Source: JANMDU01 sp031375105 (lineage in GTDB: Bacteria; Pseudomonadota; Gammaproteobacteria; Burkholderiales; Burkholderiaceae_C). Taken from it: a stretch of DNA of 64,000 bases. The notes beneath the pieces were generated by a model. The model made no database searches. It saw nothing but the letters and a program-made list of their open reading frames with translations, and had not been told where the DNA came from. How positions within the stretch are numbered: position 1 is the first letter of the stretch; each line of letters opens with the position of its first letter. Below are positions 1 through 7,549 of the stretch, piece after piece. The stretch is taken from assembly GCA_031375105.1 (NCBI GenBank), contig JANMHJ010000050.1, positions 62,001 to 126,000 on the forward strand, given 5' to 3'. The translations under genes were made by a program, and so were the position numbers.

Positions 1-2
1 CG

Positions 3-1640
3 ACGGGGCAGGCCTCGGCTGAGCAAGCCATGGCTGCCTTCCAGCCAATGCCATCGGTAGACAGCAGCACGCAATCGCTCTCAGCAAATCCAGTGATGCC
101 TTTCGACCCAGACTTGCATTTGCGTGAAGAAGGCCGCTCGTATGCTTTGCATGGCAAAGCGATGTGGCTGCATTTCAGTGCACACAATCTGTCTCCGCGC
201 ACCCACTGGCGCTTGCAGGTGGATTTACCCACCACGGATCTGGCCAGTCTGTATTTTCAGCGTGGCGACGGCATTTGGACAGCACAGCATGCGGGTGATT
301 CTTTGGCGCACTCCAATTGGAGCGTTCAAGATCGGTATCCGCTGTTTTATCTGAGCGACACCACCGGGCAGCCCGTGAGCTATTTGCTGCGCATTCGGCA
401 TGAGCGCGTGCCGTATTCAGCCGGAGTTTATATTTATAGCGACCAAGCTGTGATCAGCTCGCGGCAGGTTGAAAACCTGTTTTTGGGTGCGTATTTCGGC
501 ATGATGTTTGCGGTGATGGCGATGTGCATCGTCAACGGCTTGGTGCTGCGGTATGCGAATTATTTGCGCTATGCGGTGTATGTGGCCGTGCTTGGCATCA
601 TGCAGCTGGGCTTTTTGGGTTTGTTCACGCAATACATCACGCCTGATTGGGTGCGCTGGAATGGAGTTTCCAGTTTTGTGTTGCCGTCAGTGTCCGTGGC
701 GGTGGCGTTGTGGCTGGTACGGGCTTTGGTCAAGCCCTCGCAATTTGCGCCTTGGTTGGATCGTTTGATTTTGTTAATCATGGTCGCGATCAGCGTCGCT
801 GCTGTGGTGGAGACGGTGATGCCCAGCTTGTATGGGTTTCGCATTGCCAACAGCTTGACGATGCTGAGCATGGTCTCCCTGTATTTTCTTCTCTGGTATT
901 GCTGGCGAGCGGGCGATCGCAATGCGCGCTGGATTGCGATTGGTTTTATGCCTGTGGTATTGACCGGCTTGTTTCCGGTGTTGCGTAATTTTGGTGTGGT
1001 GAGCACGGGCTTTTTGTCTCAATACGCCGTCACCATTGGCTCGGCATTGGAAGTGCCCTTGCTGCTCTATGCGCTCACGCAGCGCTCTGCCAACCAACGC
1101 GATATGCGCGTTCGCGAGCAAGCTTTGCTTCAGCAAGATGCTGTGACGGGCTTAGCCGATGAGCGCCGCTTGATGGCCAAGCTGCATAACAGCCAACTGC
1201 GTGCGCGCCGCCTTCGTCATAAGTTGGGGCTGCTGCATGTGCATCTGCGCAACCATGATGCATTGGCCAAGGAGTTCGGTAGCCGAACCGCCAACACCGC
1301 CTTGCTGCTCACCGCAGGCCATATGCGCCAGGTCAGCCGCGACATTGATCTGGCCGCTCGGCTCGACGGGCCGAATTTCATGCTGATGCTGGAAGGCCCG
1401 GTTACCTCAGCGCGCCTCATCGAAGCCGCCACGCAGCTGCTAGCGCATTCTTTGCGACCTGCTGATGCGCTGCCCGTGGGCCAATTGCCCAAGCTACAAA
1501 TCAGCGCCGCTCTGCTGCCCGATGAGCAGGCTGATGTTCTGGGCGAAGACGCAAGCACGGCTCTCAATTGGATGATCAGCCAAAGTGAAATTGCGAACGG
1601 CGTGAATCCTCAAAAAGCAATTCGCGCCGTTAATTTTTAA
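3..1640 (+). CDS. 7TM receptor with degenerate GGDEF domain (5' partial)
   Basis: The frame is open to the window edge, so the true start lies upstream; the first internal ATG is at 30. Numbered from that ATG, residues 1-140 resemble the periplasmic 7TMR-DISMED2 sensor domain, about 150-345 form seven or more hydrophobic helices (7TMR-DISM_7TM), and about 370-520 match the GGDEF fold. The signature loop reads RLDGPNF instead of GG(D/E)EF, so diguanylate cyclase activity is unlikely. The protein may act as a sensor or partner without catalysis. It is followed by the convergent VWA gene 13 nt away. Family assignment is firm; role is inferred. Confidence 0.8.
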   Translation, partial: TGQASAEQAMAAFQPMPSVDSSTQSLSANPVMPFDPDLHLREEGRSYALHGKAMWLHFSAHNLSPRTHWRLQVDLPTTDLASLYFQRGDGIWTAQHAGDSLAHSNWSVQDRYPLFYLSDTTGQPVSYLLRIRHERVPYSAGVYIYSDQAVISSRQVENLFLGAYFGMMFAVMAMCIVNGLVLRYANYLRYAVYVAVLGIMQLGFLGLFTQYITPDWVRWNGVSSFVLPSVSVAVALWLVRALVKPSQFAPWLDRLILLIMVAISVAAVVETVMPSLYGFRIANSLTMLSMVSLYFLLWYCWRAGDRNARWIAIGFMPVVLTGLFPVLRNFGVVSTGFLSQYAVTIGSALEVPLLLYALTQRSANQRDMRVREQALLQQDAVTGLADERRLMAKLHNSQLRARRLRHKLGLLHVHLRNHDALAKEFGSRTANTALLLTAGHMRQVSRDIDLAARLDGPNFMLMLEGPVTSARLIEAATQLLAHSLRPADALPVGQLPKLQISAALLPDEQADVLGEDASTALNWMISQSEIANGVNPQKAIRAVNF

Positions 1641-1653
1641 ACGGATGGCGCTC

Positions 1654-2844
1654 TTATTTACTCAGCAAACGCATCGCCCCCTCTAGGCCCTGCAGCGTGA
1701 GCGGGAACATGCGGTCATTCATCATCTGGCGGATGATGCCAATGCTTTGGCGATATTCCCACACACCTTGTGGCTCGGGGTTGATCCAGGCGAATTTGGG
1801 GAAAGTCTCGGTGAGCCGTTGAAGCCAAGCACTGCCCGCTTCTTCGTTGTTGTATTCCACACTGCCACCGGGTTGCAAGATTTCATAGGGGCTCATCGTG
1901 GCATCGCCCACAAAGATGAGTTTGTAGTCTTTGTTGTATTTGCGCAGGATGTCCATCGTGGGAAATTTCTCAGCGAAGCGGCGACGGTTGTTTTTCCACA
2001 TGAAGTCATACACGCAATTGTGGAAATAATAAAACTCTAAATGCTTGAATTCTTGCTTGGTGGCGCTGAAAAGCTCTTCCACGCGCTTGATGTGGTCGTC
2101 CATCGTGCCGCCCACATCCATGAGCAGCAAGACCTTGATATTGTTATTGCGCTCAGGGCGCATTTTGATGTCGAGATAGCCCGCGTTTTCAGCGGTTTTG
2201 CGGATCGTGTTGTCAAGATCTAGCTCGTCTTCAGCGCCTAGGCGTGCAAACTTGCGCAATCGGCGCAACGCGACTTTGATGTTGCGTGTGCCAAGCTCTT
2301 GCGAATCATCGTAGTCTTTGTAAGCGCGTTGATCCCACACTTTCACTGCTGATTTGTTGCGCCCACCTGGCTGCCCGATGCGGATGCCTTGCGGGTTGTA
2401 GCCATTCGCGCCAAAAGGCGATGTGCCACCCGTGCCGATCCATTTGTTGCCACCTTCGTGGCGCTCTTTTTGTTCTTCAAAACGTTTCTTGAGCGTTTCC
2501 ATCAACTCATCCCAGCCCATCGCCTCAATCTTGGCTTTCTCCTCTGGGCTCAATTCCAGTTCAAGATTCTTGCGTAGCCACTCCAGCGGAATCTCTTTCG
2601 TGAAATCCGCAATCATTTCCACGCCTTTGAAGTAAGCCGCAAACGCGCGGTCAAACTTGTCAAAATGCTTTTCGTCTTTCACCAAAGACATGCGGCTGAG
2701 GTAATAAAAATCGTCGATCTTGTAGCCATCTTCGCTGGTCGGCCCCACCACGCCTTCTTTCACGGCTTCAAGCAGAGTCAGGTATTCCTTGACGGAGACG
2801 GGCAGCTTGGCGCTGCGCAGGGTGTAGAAGAAGTCGATCAGCAT
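1654..2844 (-). CDS. VWA domain protein, CoxE-like
   Basis: A 396-residue protein with a C-terminal von Willebrand A fold. The metal-site region reads LLLMDVGGTMDDH, the degenerate MIDAS form (DxGGT rather than DxSxS) that I associate with the CoxE-like VWA family. The N-terminal half is charged and helical, and a Gly/Asn/Gln-rich linker lies near residues 130-165. Such proteins normally act with a MoxR-type AAA+ ATPase as a metal-insertion or chaperone pair. The likely ATPase partner lies at 23048-23902, about 20 kb away, rather than next door. The gene ends 13 nt from the convergent receptor gene. Confidence 0.85.
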   Translation of the reverse strand: MLIDFFYTLRSAKLPVSVKEYLTLLEAVKEGVVGPTSEDGYKIDDFYYLSRMSLVKDEKHFDKFDRAFAAYFKGVEMIADFTKEIPLEWLRKNLELELSPEEKAKIEAMGWDELMETLKKRFEEQKERHEGGNKWIGTGGTSPFGANGYNPQGIRIGQPGGRNKSAVKVWDQRAYKDYDDSQELGTRNIKVALRRLRKFARLGAEDELDLDNTIRKTAENAGYLDIKMRPERNNNIKVLLLMDVGGTMDDHIKRVEELFSATKQEFKHLEFYYFHNCVYDFMWKNNRRRFAEKFPTMDILRKYNKDYKLIFVGDATMSPYEILQPGGSVEYNNEEAGSAWLQRLTETFPKFAWINPEPQGVWEYRQSIGIIRQMMNDRMFPLTLQGLEGAMRLLSK

Positions 2845-2857
2845 GATGTGTTGTCAA

Positions 2858-3253
2858 TTAAAGCCAATTCTCCGCCTTTAACCCCTTCACGCGCTTGAAT
2901 TCCCGCACATTGTTTGTCACCAAGGTTGCACCTAGGCTGAGGGCGTGGGCGGCGATCCAGGTGTCGTTGGGGCCAATGGGTTGGCCGGATAGCTCCAGAG
3001 CAGCGCGTATTGCTGCGTAGTATTCGGCTACACTTTCATTGAGTGTCACGATGGTCGATTGAGCTAAAAGGTAATCGATGCGAGCGGCTTTTGCTGTACC
3101 TACTTGCTTTTTGCGTCTCCCAAATGCGATTTCGCCTTGTGTGATCACTGAGATGCCAATGCCTTGAGTCGCGTTTTCCGCATAGGCGTTAAGCCCTTGA
3201 GGTGAGCCGTTGACCAATCCAGAAAATGTGTCGGTATCGAGCATGTATTTCAT
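2858..3253 (-). CDS. vapC: VapC-type PIN-domain toxin
   Basis: A 131-residue PIN-domain ribonuclease, the toxin of a type II toxin-antitoxin pair. The acidic active-site residues are visible as Asp6 (MLDTDT), Glu41 (TQGEIAFG) and Asp97 (GPNDTWIAA), and the typical TNNVREFKRV tail is present. VapC enzymes cleave structured RNA, often initiator tRNA; the target here is unknown. The start overlaps the stop of the antitoxin gene by 4 nt (ATGA), so the two are translationally coupled. The toxin looks intact. Confidence 0.92.
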   Translation of the reverse strand: MKYMLDTDTFSGLVNGSPQGLNAYAENATQGIGISVITQGEIAFGRRKKQVGTAKAARIDYLLAQSTIVTLNESVAEYYAAIRAALELSGQPIGPNDTWIAAHALSLGATLVTNNVREFKRVKGLKAENWL

Positions 3254-3609
3254 GCTTTGACCTTAGGTTGACGTCGTGCAGGCTTGATGGGTGGTGTTGT
3301 GTCACCAAACAAATGCGATAAGTCGCGTTCGGGAGGCAGTTTTGCGTTGCTCTCACGAATGATTTTCGCAAGATCGAAATCATCTTTTTCGTTGGGATCG
3401 AGCGGTGGCAAATTGGCCAATATTTCTGCGGCGGTAAGATATTTAGGCTTAATAACCAGCTCATCGCCGCGACGCACAATCTTCACATGCTTGGTGGTGA
3501 ATTGAAACTCTTTGGGAATGCGCACGGCTTGGCTGTTGCCGCTGGTAAACACGGTGGAGTCTTTTTGATTGGGTGGTTGCGTGATGGAGGAGGGTAGGCG
3601 GGCGTTCAT
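3250..3609 (-). CDS. vapB: VapB-type antitoxin (AbrB fold)
   Basis: Antitoxin of the vapBC pair, about 119 residues. An AbrB/SpoVT swapped-hairpin DNA-binding domain is seen in VFTSGNSQAVRIPKEF and the following beta strands; the C-terminal part, with a DLSHLFGD segment, would wrap the toxin. I place the start at 3609 because AAGGAG stands 7 nt upstream; an upstream in-frame ATG at 3666 would run through the promoter. At this length it is longer than many VapB proteins (about 75-90 residues), with an extended C-terminus rich in Pro and Lys. It probably represses its own operon. Confidence 0.88.
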   Translation of the reverse strand: MNARLPSSITQPPNQKDSTVFTSGNSQAVRIPKEFQFTTKHVKIVRRGDELVIKPKYLTAAEILANLPPLDPNEKDDFDLAKIIRESNAKLPPERDLSHLFGDTTPPIKPARRQPKVKA

Positions 3610-3625
3610 GGCGGGCTCCTTGGGA

Positions 3626-3666
3626 TGTATATCTTCATTGTATATCTTTTGGTCGCTCCATTGCAA
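3626..3666 (-). promoter_or_regulatory. vapBC promoter and direct-repeat operator
   Basis: Two perfect copies of TGTATATCTT (3626-3635 and 3639-3648, + strand) stand 13 bp apart. On the - strand the upstream copy contains a -10-like TATACA (3639-3644), 16 bp from a -35-like TTGCAA (3661-3666). The repeats therefore overlap the core promoter and are a good candidate for the VapB/VapBC operator. The promoter call comes from sequence only. Confidence 0.6.
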
Positions 3667-3719
3667 GCGCCTTTATCGCATTCTCGGTAAGGTTTTGCCG
3701 CTCGGTGCGACAATGGCTT

Positions 3720-4271
3720 ATGAATACTTCTACCTCATCCTCTCCCCAAACCCTCACCCTCGGCGGGGGCTGCTTTTGGTGTACCGAATCGGTTTACAAG
3801 GAAGTCAAAGGTATCCTTGACGTGGAATCCGGCTATTGCAATGGCCATGTGAAAAATCCGAGCTACGAGCAGGTCTGCACCGGGCAGACGGGGCACAACG
3901 AAGTCGTCAAGCTGGTGTATGACCCGGCGGTGATTTCTACCCGCGAGATATTGGAGATTTTCTTTGTGGTGCACGACTGCACGCAGCTCAATCGCCAAGG
4001 CAATGACAGCGGCACGCAATACCGCAGCGGGATTTATTTCTCTACCCCTGAGCAGCAAGATGCGGCCAACGACATCATCCGCGAGATGAGTCAAGATAAA
4101 ATTTTTGGCAGCCCGATCGTGACGGAAGTGTTGCCACTGCAAAATTACAGCGCCGCTGAGCAATACCACCAAGACTTTTTTGAGCGCAACCCGTATCAGG
4201 GCTATTGCATGGCCGTGGCTGCTCCTAAAGTGGCGAAGTTTCGTAAGACCTTTGCTCGATTGGCGAAATAG
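3720..4271 (+). CDS. msrA: Peptide-methionine (S)-S-oxide reductase MsrA
   Basis: Reduces methionine-S-sulfoxide in oxidised proteins. The signature GGGCFWC is present, with catalytic Cys18 (numbered from the ATG at 3720), and resolving cysteines lie in ESGYCNGH and further on. At 183 residues the length is normal for a single-domain MsrA. A GTG at 3705 in the same frame could add five residues; I prefer the ATG, but neither has a strong Shine-Dalgarno. No msrB is adjacent. Confidence 0.95.
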   Translation: MNTSTSSSPQTLTLGGGCFWCTESVYKEVKGILDVESGYCNGHVKNPSYEQVCTGQTGHNEVVKLVYDPAVISTREILEIFFVVHDCTQLNRQGNDSGTQYRSGIYFSTPEQQDAANDIIREMSQDKIFGSPIVTEVLPLQNYSAAEQYHQDFFERNPYQGYCMAVAAPKVAKFRKTFARLAK

Positions 4272-4316
4272 GTTGTCTGGCCTCTGTACAGCTCAAAGGC
4301 TGCGTATCATGGCAGC

Positions 4317-4994
4317 ATGTTGATTGCTGAAAACCTGAGTTTTGCGTATTCGGAAGGCGTGGCGATGCGCTTTCCCGACTTGGCGCTGCCGCAAGCTAGC
4401 GTGTTGCTGCTGCAAGGCGCTTCGGGCTCGGGCAAATCGACTTTGCTGGCGCTGTGCTGTGGGCTGCTATCTGCAAGCGCTGGTCGGATCGAAGTGGCAG
4501 GGCAAGACTTGGCGGCTTTGCAGGGTGCGGCGCGGGATGCTTGGCGCGGGCGCACGGTGGGCTTTTTGCCGCAGCGCTTGCATTTGAGCGAATCGCTGTC
4601 TGTTCGCAGGAATCTGAGCTTGGTGTTTTTTGCGGCGGGATTGCGCGAGGAAGCTGCGAAGGTGGATGCGGCTTTGCAGGTGCTGGGGGTGAGTGAGCTG
4701 GCGGATCGCTTTCCGAGCGAGCTCTCGGGCGGGCAGGCGCAGCGGGTGGCGTTGGCGCGGGCGGTGTTGTTGTCGCCCAAAATCATTTTGGCGGATGAGC
4801 CGACGGCGAGTTTGGATGACGATGCGGCGGCGCTGGCTTGCGCGCTGCTGCTGCAAACGGCCAAGCGCTGCGGGGCGACGCTGGTGGTGGCGACGCATGA
4901 TGCTCGGGTGGGCAGTGCGCTTGCAGCGGTGGGGCAGGCTGCTCAGCGCGTTCAGCTTGAAAATTTAAGCCAAATCGGCAGTTACCCGTTATAG
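4317..4994 (+). CDS. ABC transporter ATPase, MacB/LolD type (zinc-uptake operon)
   Basis: A 225-residue ATPase with Walker A GASGSGKST (34-42), signature LSGGQ (136-140) and Walker B IILADE (157-161). It belongs to the MacB/LolD group that pairs with an FtsX-like permease, here the next gene, 17 nt downstream. The same ATPase-permease pair next to a DUF3299 protein is known from the Vibrio zrg and Pseudomonas PA4063-PA4066 zinc-responsive operons, so a role in zinc acquisition is likely by context. The last dozen residues (ENLSQIGSYPL) and the stop codon are supplied by the dispersed repeat at 4961-5024. Confidence 0.88.
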   Translation: MLIAENLSFAYSEGVAMRFPDLALPQASVLLLQGASGSGKSTLLALCCGLLSASAGRIEVAGQDLAALQGAARDAWRGRTVGFLPQRLHLSESLSVRRNLSLVFFAAGLREEAAKVDAALQVLGVSELADRFPSELSGGQAQRVALARAVLLSPKIILADEPTASLDDDAAALACALLLQTAKRCGATLVVATHDARVGSALAAVGQAAQRVQLENLSQIGSYPL

Positions 4995-5024
4995 AACGTG
5001 CGTAGCATGCTATGAAATTAGTAG
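4961..5024 (+). repeat. Dispersed palindromic repeat, copy 1 (gene junction)
   Basis: Landmarks are TTTAAGCC, AAATCGGC, ACCCGTTATAGAACGTGCG and TGCTATGAAATTA. Over about 43 nt it differs from the copy at 61777-61841 at three positions. It encodes the ATPase C-terminus, supplies that gene's stop codon (TAG 4992-4994) and supplies the permease start codon (5012). Confidence 0.85.
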
Positions 5025-6220
5025 TGAACACTTTCTCCTACGCGCTACGCATGTTGCTCTCGCGGCCTGGTGCAGCGTTGCTCAATGCGCTCTTGATCGC
5101 GCTTGGCGTGGCGACGATGACGGTGTTGTTGCTCGTTTCCACGCAAATGGAGCGCAGCATGGAAAGTGATCTGGCGGGTGTGGATGTGGTGGTGGGTGCG
5201 AAGGGCTCGCCGCTGCAAATGATTTTGGCGGGCGTGTTGCATGTCGATGTACCAGCGGGGAACATTCCGCTCGAAGCTGCGCAGGAGCTGGCCAAAGACC
5301 CGCGTGTGAAGCAACTTATTCCGCTGAGTTTGGGGGACAGCTTTCAAGGCTTTCGGATTGTGGGAACGACGCTGGCTTATCCTGCTTTGTATGACGCACA
5401 ACTCGCAGCGGGGCAGATGTGGACACAGCCGATGCAGGCGGTGGTGGGCGCGGATATTGCCGCCAAATTGCCACTCCAAACCGAGTTTGCGGGCTCTCAC
5501 GGGCTGGGCGGTGGCGGCGAGCTTCACAACAAAGCAATGTACGCCGTGGTGGGGCAGCTCAAGCGCTGCCGCTGCGTGTTAGATCGTTTGATTTTGACGA
5601 GTACCGAGAGCGTGTGGCAGGTGCATGAGAAAGAAATCGCGCTGGATGAGGCGGATAAAAAAGCTTTGCAGGAAGAACGCGAAATCACCTTTGGCCTGAT
5701 TCAATACGCTTCGCCTCTGGCGGCAGTGAGCTTTCCGCGTTTTGTGAACAGTTCCACCGAGCTGCAAGCGGCTGCGCCCGCACTGGAGATCACGCGCTTG
5801 TTTCGCATGCTGGGCGTGGGCACTCAGGTGCTGCAGGCGTTTACAGCGGTGTTGCTCGCTGTGGCTGCAATCAGCCTTTGGATGTCGCTCTCGCAGGCAT
5901 TGCGCGAGCGGCGTGGCGATTTGGCGATGCTGCGCATGCTGGGCGCATCGCCAGGCAAAGTGGCCGGTTTGTTGCTTTTTGAAACGCTTCTTTTGGCCTG
6001 TGCGGGTTGGGCGATGGGCGTCCTGCTCGGACATGGCTTGACAAGTCTGATAGGCTATTTGTTAGCGCAAGAGCGTTCGCTGATTGTCTCAGGGGCCATT
6101 TGGTTGCCGCAGGAACTGCTGCTGCTGGCGGGTGTCTTAGTGCTATCGTTGCTGGCTGTGGCTTGGCCGCTCAGGCAAGTCTACAAATTAGATGTGTTGA
6201 AACAATTGCAATCAAGGTGA
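5012..6220 (+). CDS. ABC transporter permease, FtsX/MacB type
   Basis: A 402-residue permease with an N-terminal membrane helix (about 18-42), a periplasmic MacB_PCD-like domain (about 43-265) and three C-terminal helices (FtsX domain, about 275-395). It partners the preceding ATPase. Families of this build move substrates or transmit force across the inner membrane rather than forming a classical importer, so the exact step in zinc handling is unclear. Its start ATG and first residues MKLVV lie inside a repeat copy whose counterpart also begins gpsA (MKLIV). No clear Shine-Dalgarno is seen, so expression may depend on coupling to the ATPase stop 17 nt upstream. Confidence 0.88.
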   Translation: MKLVVNTFSYALRMLLSRPGAALLNALLIALGVATMTVLLLVSTQMERSMESDLAGVDVVVGAKGSPLQMILAGVLHVDVPAGNIPLEAAQELAKDPRVKQLIPLSLGDSFQGFRIVGTTLAYPALYDAQLAAGQMWTQPMQAVVGADIAAKLPLQTEFAGSHGLGGGGELHNKAMYAVVGQLKRCRCVLDRLILTSTESVWQVHEKEIALDEADKKALQEEREITFGLIQYASPLAAVSFPRFVNSSTELQAAAPALEITRLFRMLGVGTQVLQAFTAVLLAVAAISLWMSLSQALRERRGDLAMLRMLGASPGKVAGLLLFETLLLACAGWAMGVLLGHGLTSLIGYLLAQERSLIVSGAIWLPQELLLLAGVLVLSLLAVAWPLRQVYKLDVLKQLQSR

Positions 6221-6496
6221 ATGATCATGAATTTTAAGAGAACCAGGGCTTTTCCCGTTGTATTATCTACATTGTTTGCTACTGTTTTTGTAGCATCTAC
6301 GGCTTTTGCGCAAGCGCACTCTGCGGCTGAGATCAAGAAAGATGTGGAGCGCCACAAGGCCATGGCTGCAGCGCACGAGAGTGCGGCCAAGTGCCTAGAG
6401 TCTGGCAAAAAGCATGATGTTTGCATGAAAGAGCTGCAAACCGCCTGCAAGGGCTTAGGCATCGGCAAAAACTGCGGTATGCGCCATGAGCACTAA
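6221..6496 (+). CDS. Small secreted His/Cys-containing protein, unknown
   Basis: A 91-residue protein (alternative start ATG at 6227) with a signal peptide ending AFAQA. The mature part is helical and has four cysteines and several histidines (HKAMAAAHESAAKC, KKHDVC, a C-terminal RHEH), suggesting metal binding or disulfides. I do not recognise a named family. Its place between the transporter genes and the DUF3299 gene is where zinc operons of this type often carry a histidine-rich periplasmic protein. The hydrophobic core of the signal peptide is encoded by a copy of the dispersed repeat. The 3' end overlaps the next gene by 11 nt. Confidence 0.75.
   Translation: MIMNFKRTRAFPVVLSTLFATVFVASTAFAQAHSAAEIKKDVERHKAMAAAHESAAKCLESGKKHDVCMKELQTACKGLGIGKNCGMRHEH
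6246..6295 (+). repeat. Dispersed repeat, copy 2 (encodes a signal peptide)
   Basis: Contains GGGCTTTTCCCGTTGTATT, then TTTGCTAC, then TTTTTGTAGCA. It is translated as part of the preceding gene's signal sequence (AFPVVLSTLFATVFVA). The reading register is the same as in copies at 7345, 15190, 16454 and 50131. Confidence 0.75.
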
Positions 6497-7064
6497 AACG
6501 CAACTGACTTGGCTGCTTGCTGGCCTTGCCTGCGCAGCTATGGCGCAGCAGCCTGCGCCTAAGCTGTCATCTCCGATTGCACCAGGCGCGCCAAGCGCTG
6601 GCGTTGGCGCTAAAGCAGCGCCTGCCAGCAGCCCGCTGGGTGTGCCGCAAGGCCAAGGCGCGGGTGTACACAGCCCCGACAGCCCGTTTGCGCCCTTGGC
6701 CAAGCGGGAAGATGTCGTGTCTTGGAGCGTGCTCACTGCGGTGACCACCAAGACCGAGAAAAACAAACTGTTGCCAGTGTTTGGGGCGCAGCAGCTTGCG
6801 TTGCACCAGAAAACGCAAAAAATCCAAGGCTTCATGATGCCACTGGAGCCGGGGCCAAACCAGCGCCATTTCCTGCTGACCTCGGTGCCTCTGACTTGCA
6901 GCTTTTGCACGGCAGGCGGGCCTGAGAGCATGATCGAGGTGCGCACCAAAACGCCAGTGAAATATTCCCTGGAGCCAATCGTTGTTGAAGGCAAATTCCT
7001 CGTGCTCAACGACGATCCCTATGGCTTGTATTACCGCATCACCGATGCTGTGGCCGTGAAGTAA
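6486..7064 (+). CDS. DUF3299 periplasmic protein
   Basis: A 192-residue protein with an N-terminal signal segment (cleavage near AAMAQQ), a Pro/Ala-rich linker (about 22-70) and a DUF3299-like core. The core has W-S-V-L, then GFMMPLEPG, then HFLLTSVPLTCSFC, with a CxxC where the family usually has a metal- or disulfide-forming cysteine cluster. DUF3299 proteins accompany MacB-like transporters in zinc-regulated operons of Vibrio and Pseudomonas; the biochemical role is not established. It starts inside the stop of the small secreted protein gene, so the two are coupled. Confidence 0.8.
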   Translation: MSTKTQLTWLLAGLACAAMAQQPAPKLSSPIAPGAPSAGVGAKAAPASSPLGVPQGQGAGVHSPDSPFAPLAKREDVVSWSVLTAVTTKTEKNKLLPVFGAQQLALHQKTQKIQGFMMPLEPGPNQRHFLLTSVPLTCSFCTAGGPESMIEVRTKTPVKYSLEPIVVEGKFLVLNDDPYGLYYRITDAVAVK

Positions 7065-7070
7065 ATTTTG

Positions 7071-7475
7071 ATGAAGCTTGCGAGCCACCCGCAGATGAGT
7101 CTGGCCCAGCGTATTGCGCTGGCTGGGCTGTTGCTGTGCATGGCGCTGGCGCAAAGCTTGGGACTGGCGCACCGCAGTTTGCATGCGGATCTGCGCATGC
7201 TCGCACATACGCATGAGGAGCAACTTGCAGCCCACGGCCACGCAGAAGATTGCGATCATGGCGCTTTCAGCCGCTTGTTTGCAAGCCACGATGAGGGCGA
7301 TGAAACTTGCCGTGTGATGGACGGCGCAGGCACAATTTTTAACCTAAATAGCCTTCCAGCCGTTATATTACCTGCGCTGTATGCTCATGTTTTGATAGCG
7401 ATGAGTGCCTGCGCACTCGCCGCTTGGCAAGCCCCGCTTTTTGAAGCGCGCGGCCCGCCTTCGCTTTCTCTGTAA
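7071..7475 (+). CDS. His-rich membrane protein, DUF2946-like
   Basis: About 134 residues; ATG at 7071 is chosen over TTG at 7068. A helix near residues 12-30 is followed by a periplasmic stretch rich in His, Asp and Glu (LAHRSLHAD, HTHEE, HGHAEDCDHG), which looks like a metal-binding loop, then a second hydrophobic segment. The layout recalls DUF2946 proteins near copper and zinc genes, but I am not certain of the family. The second hydrophobic segment (PAVILPALYAHVLIA) is encoded by a copy of the dispersed repeat. Confidence 0.7.
   Translation: MKLASHPQMSLAQRIALAGLLLCMALAQSLGLAHRSLHADLRMLAHTHEEQLAAHGHAEDCDHGAFSRLFASHDEGDETCRVMDGAGTIFNLNSLPAVILPALYAHVLIAMSACALAAWQAPLFEARGPPSLSL
7345..7399 (+). 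repeat. Dispersed repeat, copy 3 (encodes a hydrophobic segment)
   Basis: Contains AATAGCC, CCGTTATATTA, CTGCGCTGTATGCT and TTTTGATAGC. It lies in frame in the His-rich protein gene and is read in the same register as copy 2. A Zur-box-like GTTATATTA at this spot is better explained by the repeat. Confidence 0.75.
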
Positions 7476-7495
7476 ACCCTGCACTTTTTTCTTCG

Positions 7496-7522
7496 GCAGC
7501 TAGCGCGATCCGCGCTGGCTGC
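7496..7522 (+). terminator. Strong hairpin before the TonB receptor gene
   Basis: GCAGCTAGCGCG and CGCGCTGGCTGC form a 12-bp stem with one G-U pair and a 3-nt loop, followed by a T-rich run. It lies in the 74-nt gap before the TonB receptor and could be a partial terminator or attenuator that sets receptor expression apart from the transporter genes. Confidence 0.55.
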
Positions 7523-7549
7523 TGCTTTGTTGCTTTTTCAGAGAATGCC

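Noticed and set aside
6048..6090. GGCTATTTGTTAGCGC in the permease gene as a repeat copy
   Set aside because: A tail-like palindrome only; the remaining blocks do not follow.
7359..7372. Zur-box-like GTTATATTA before the znuD-like gene
   Set aside because: The block belongs to the dispersed repeat and lies inside the upstream coding sequence; no full inverted Zur site is present.
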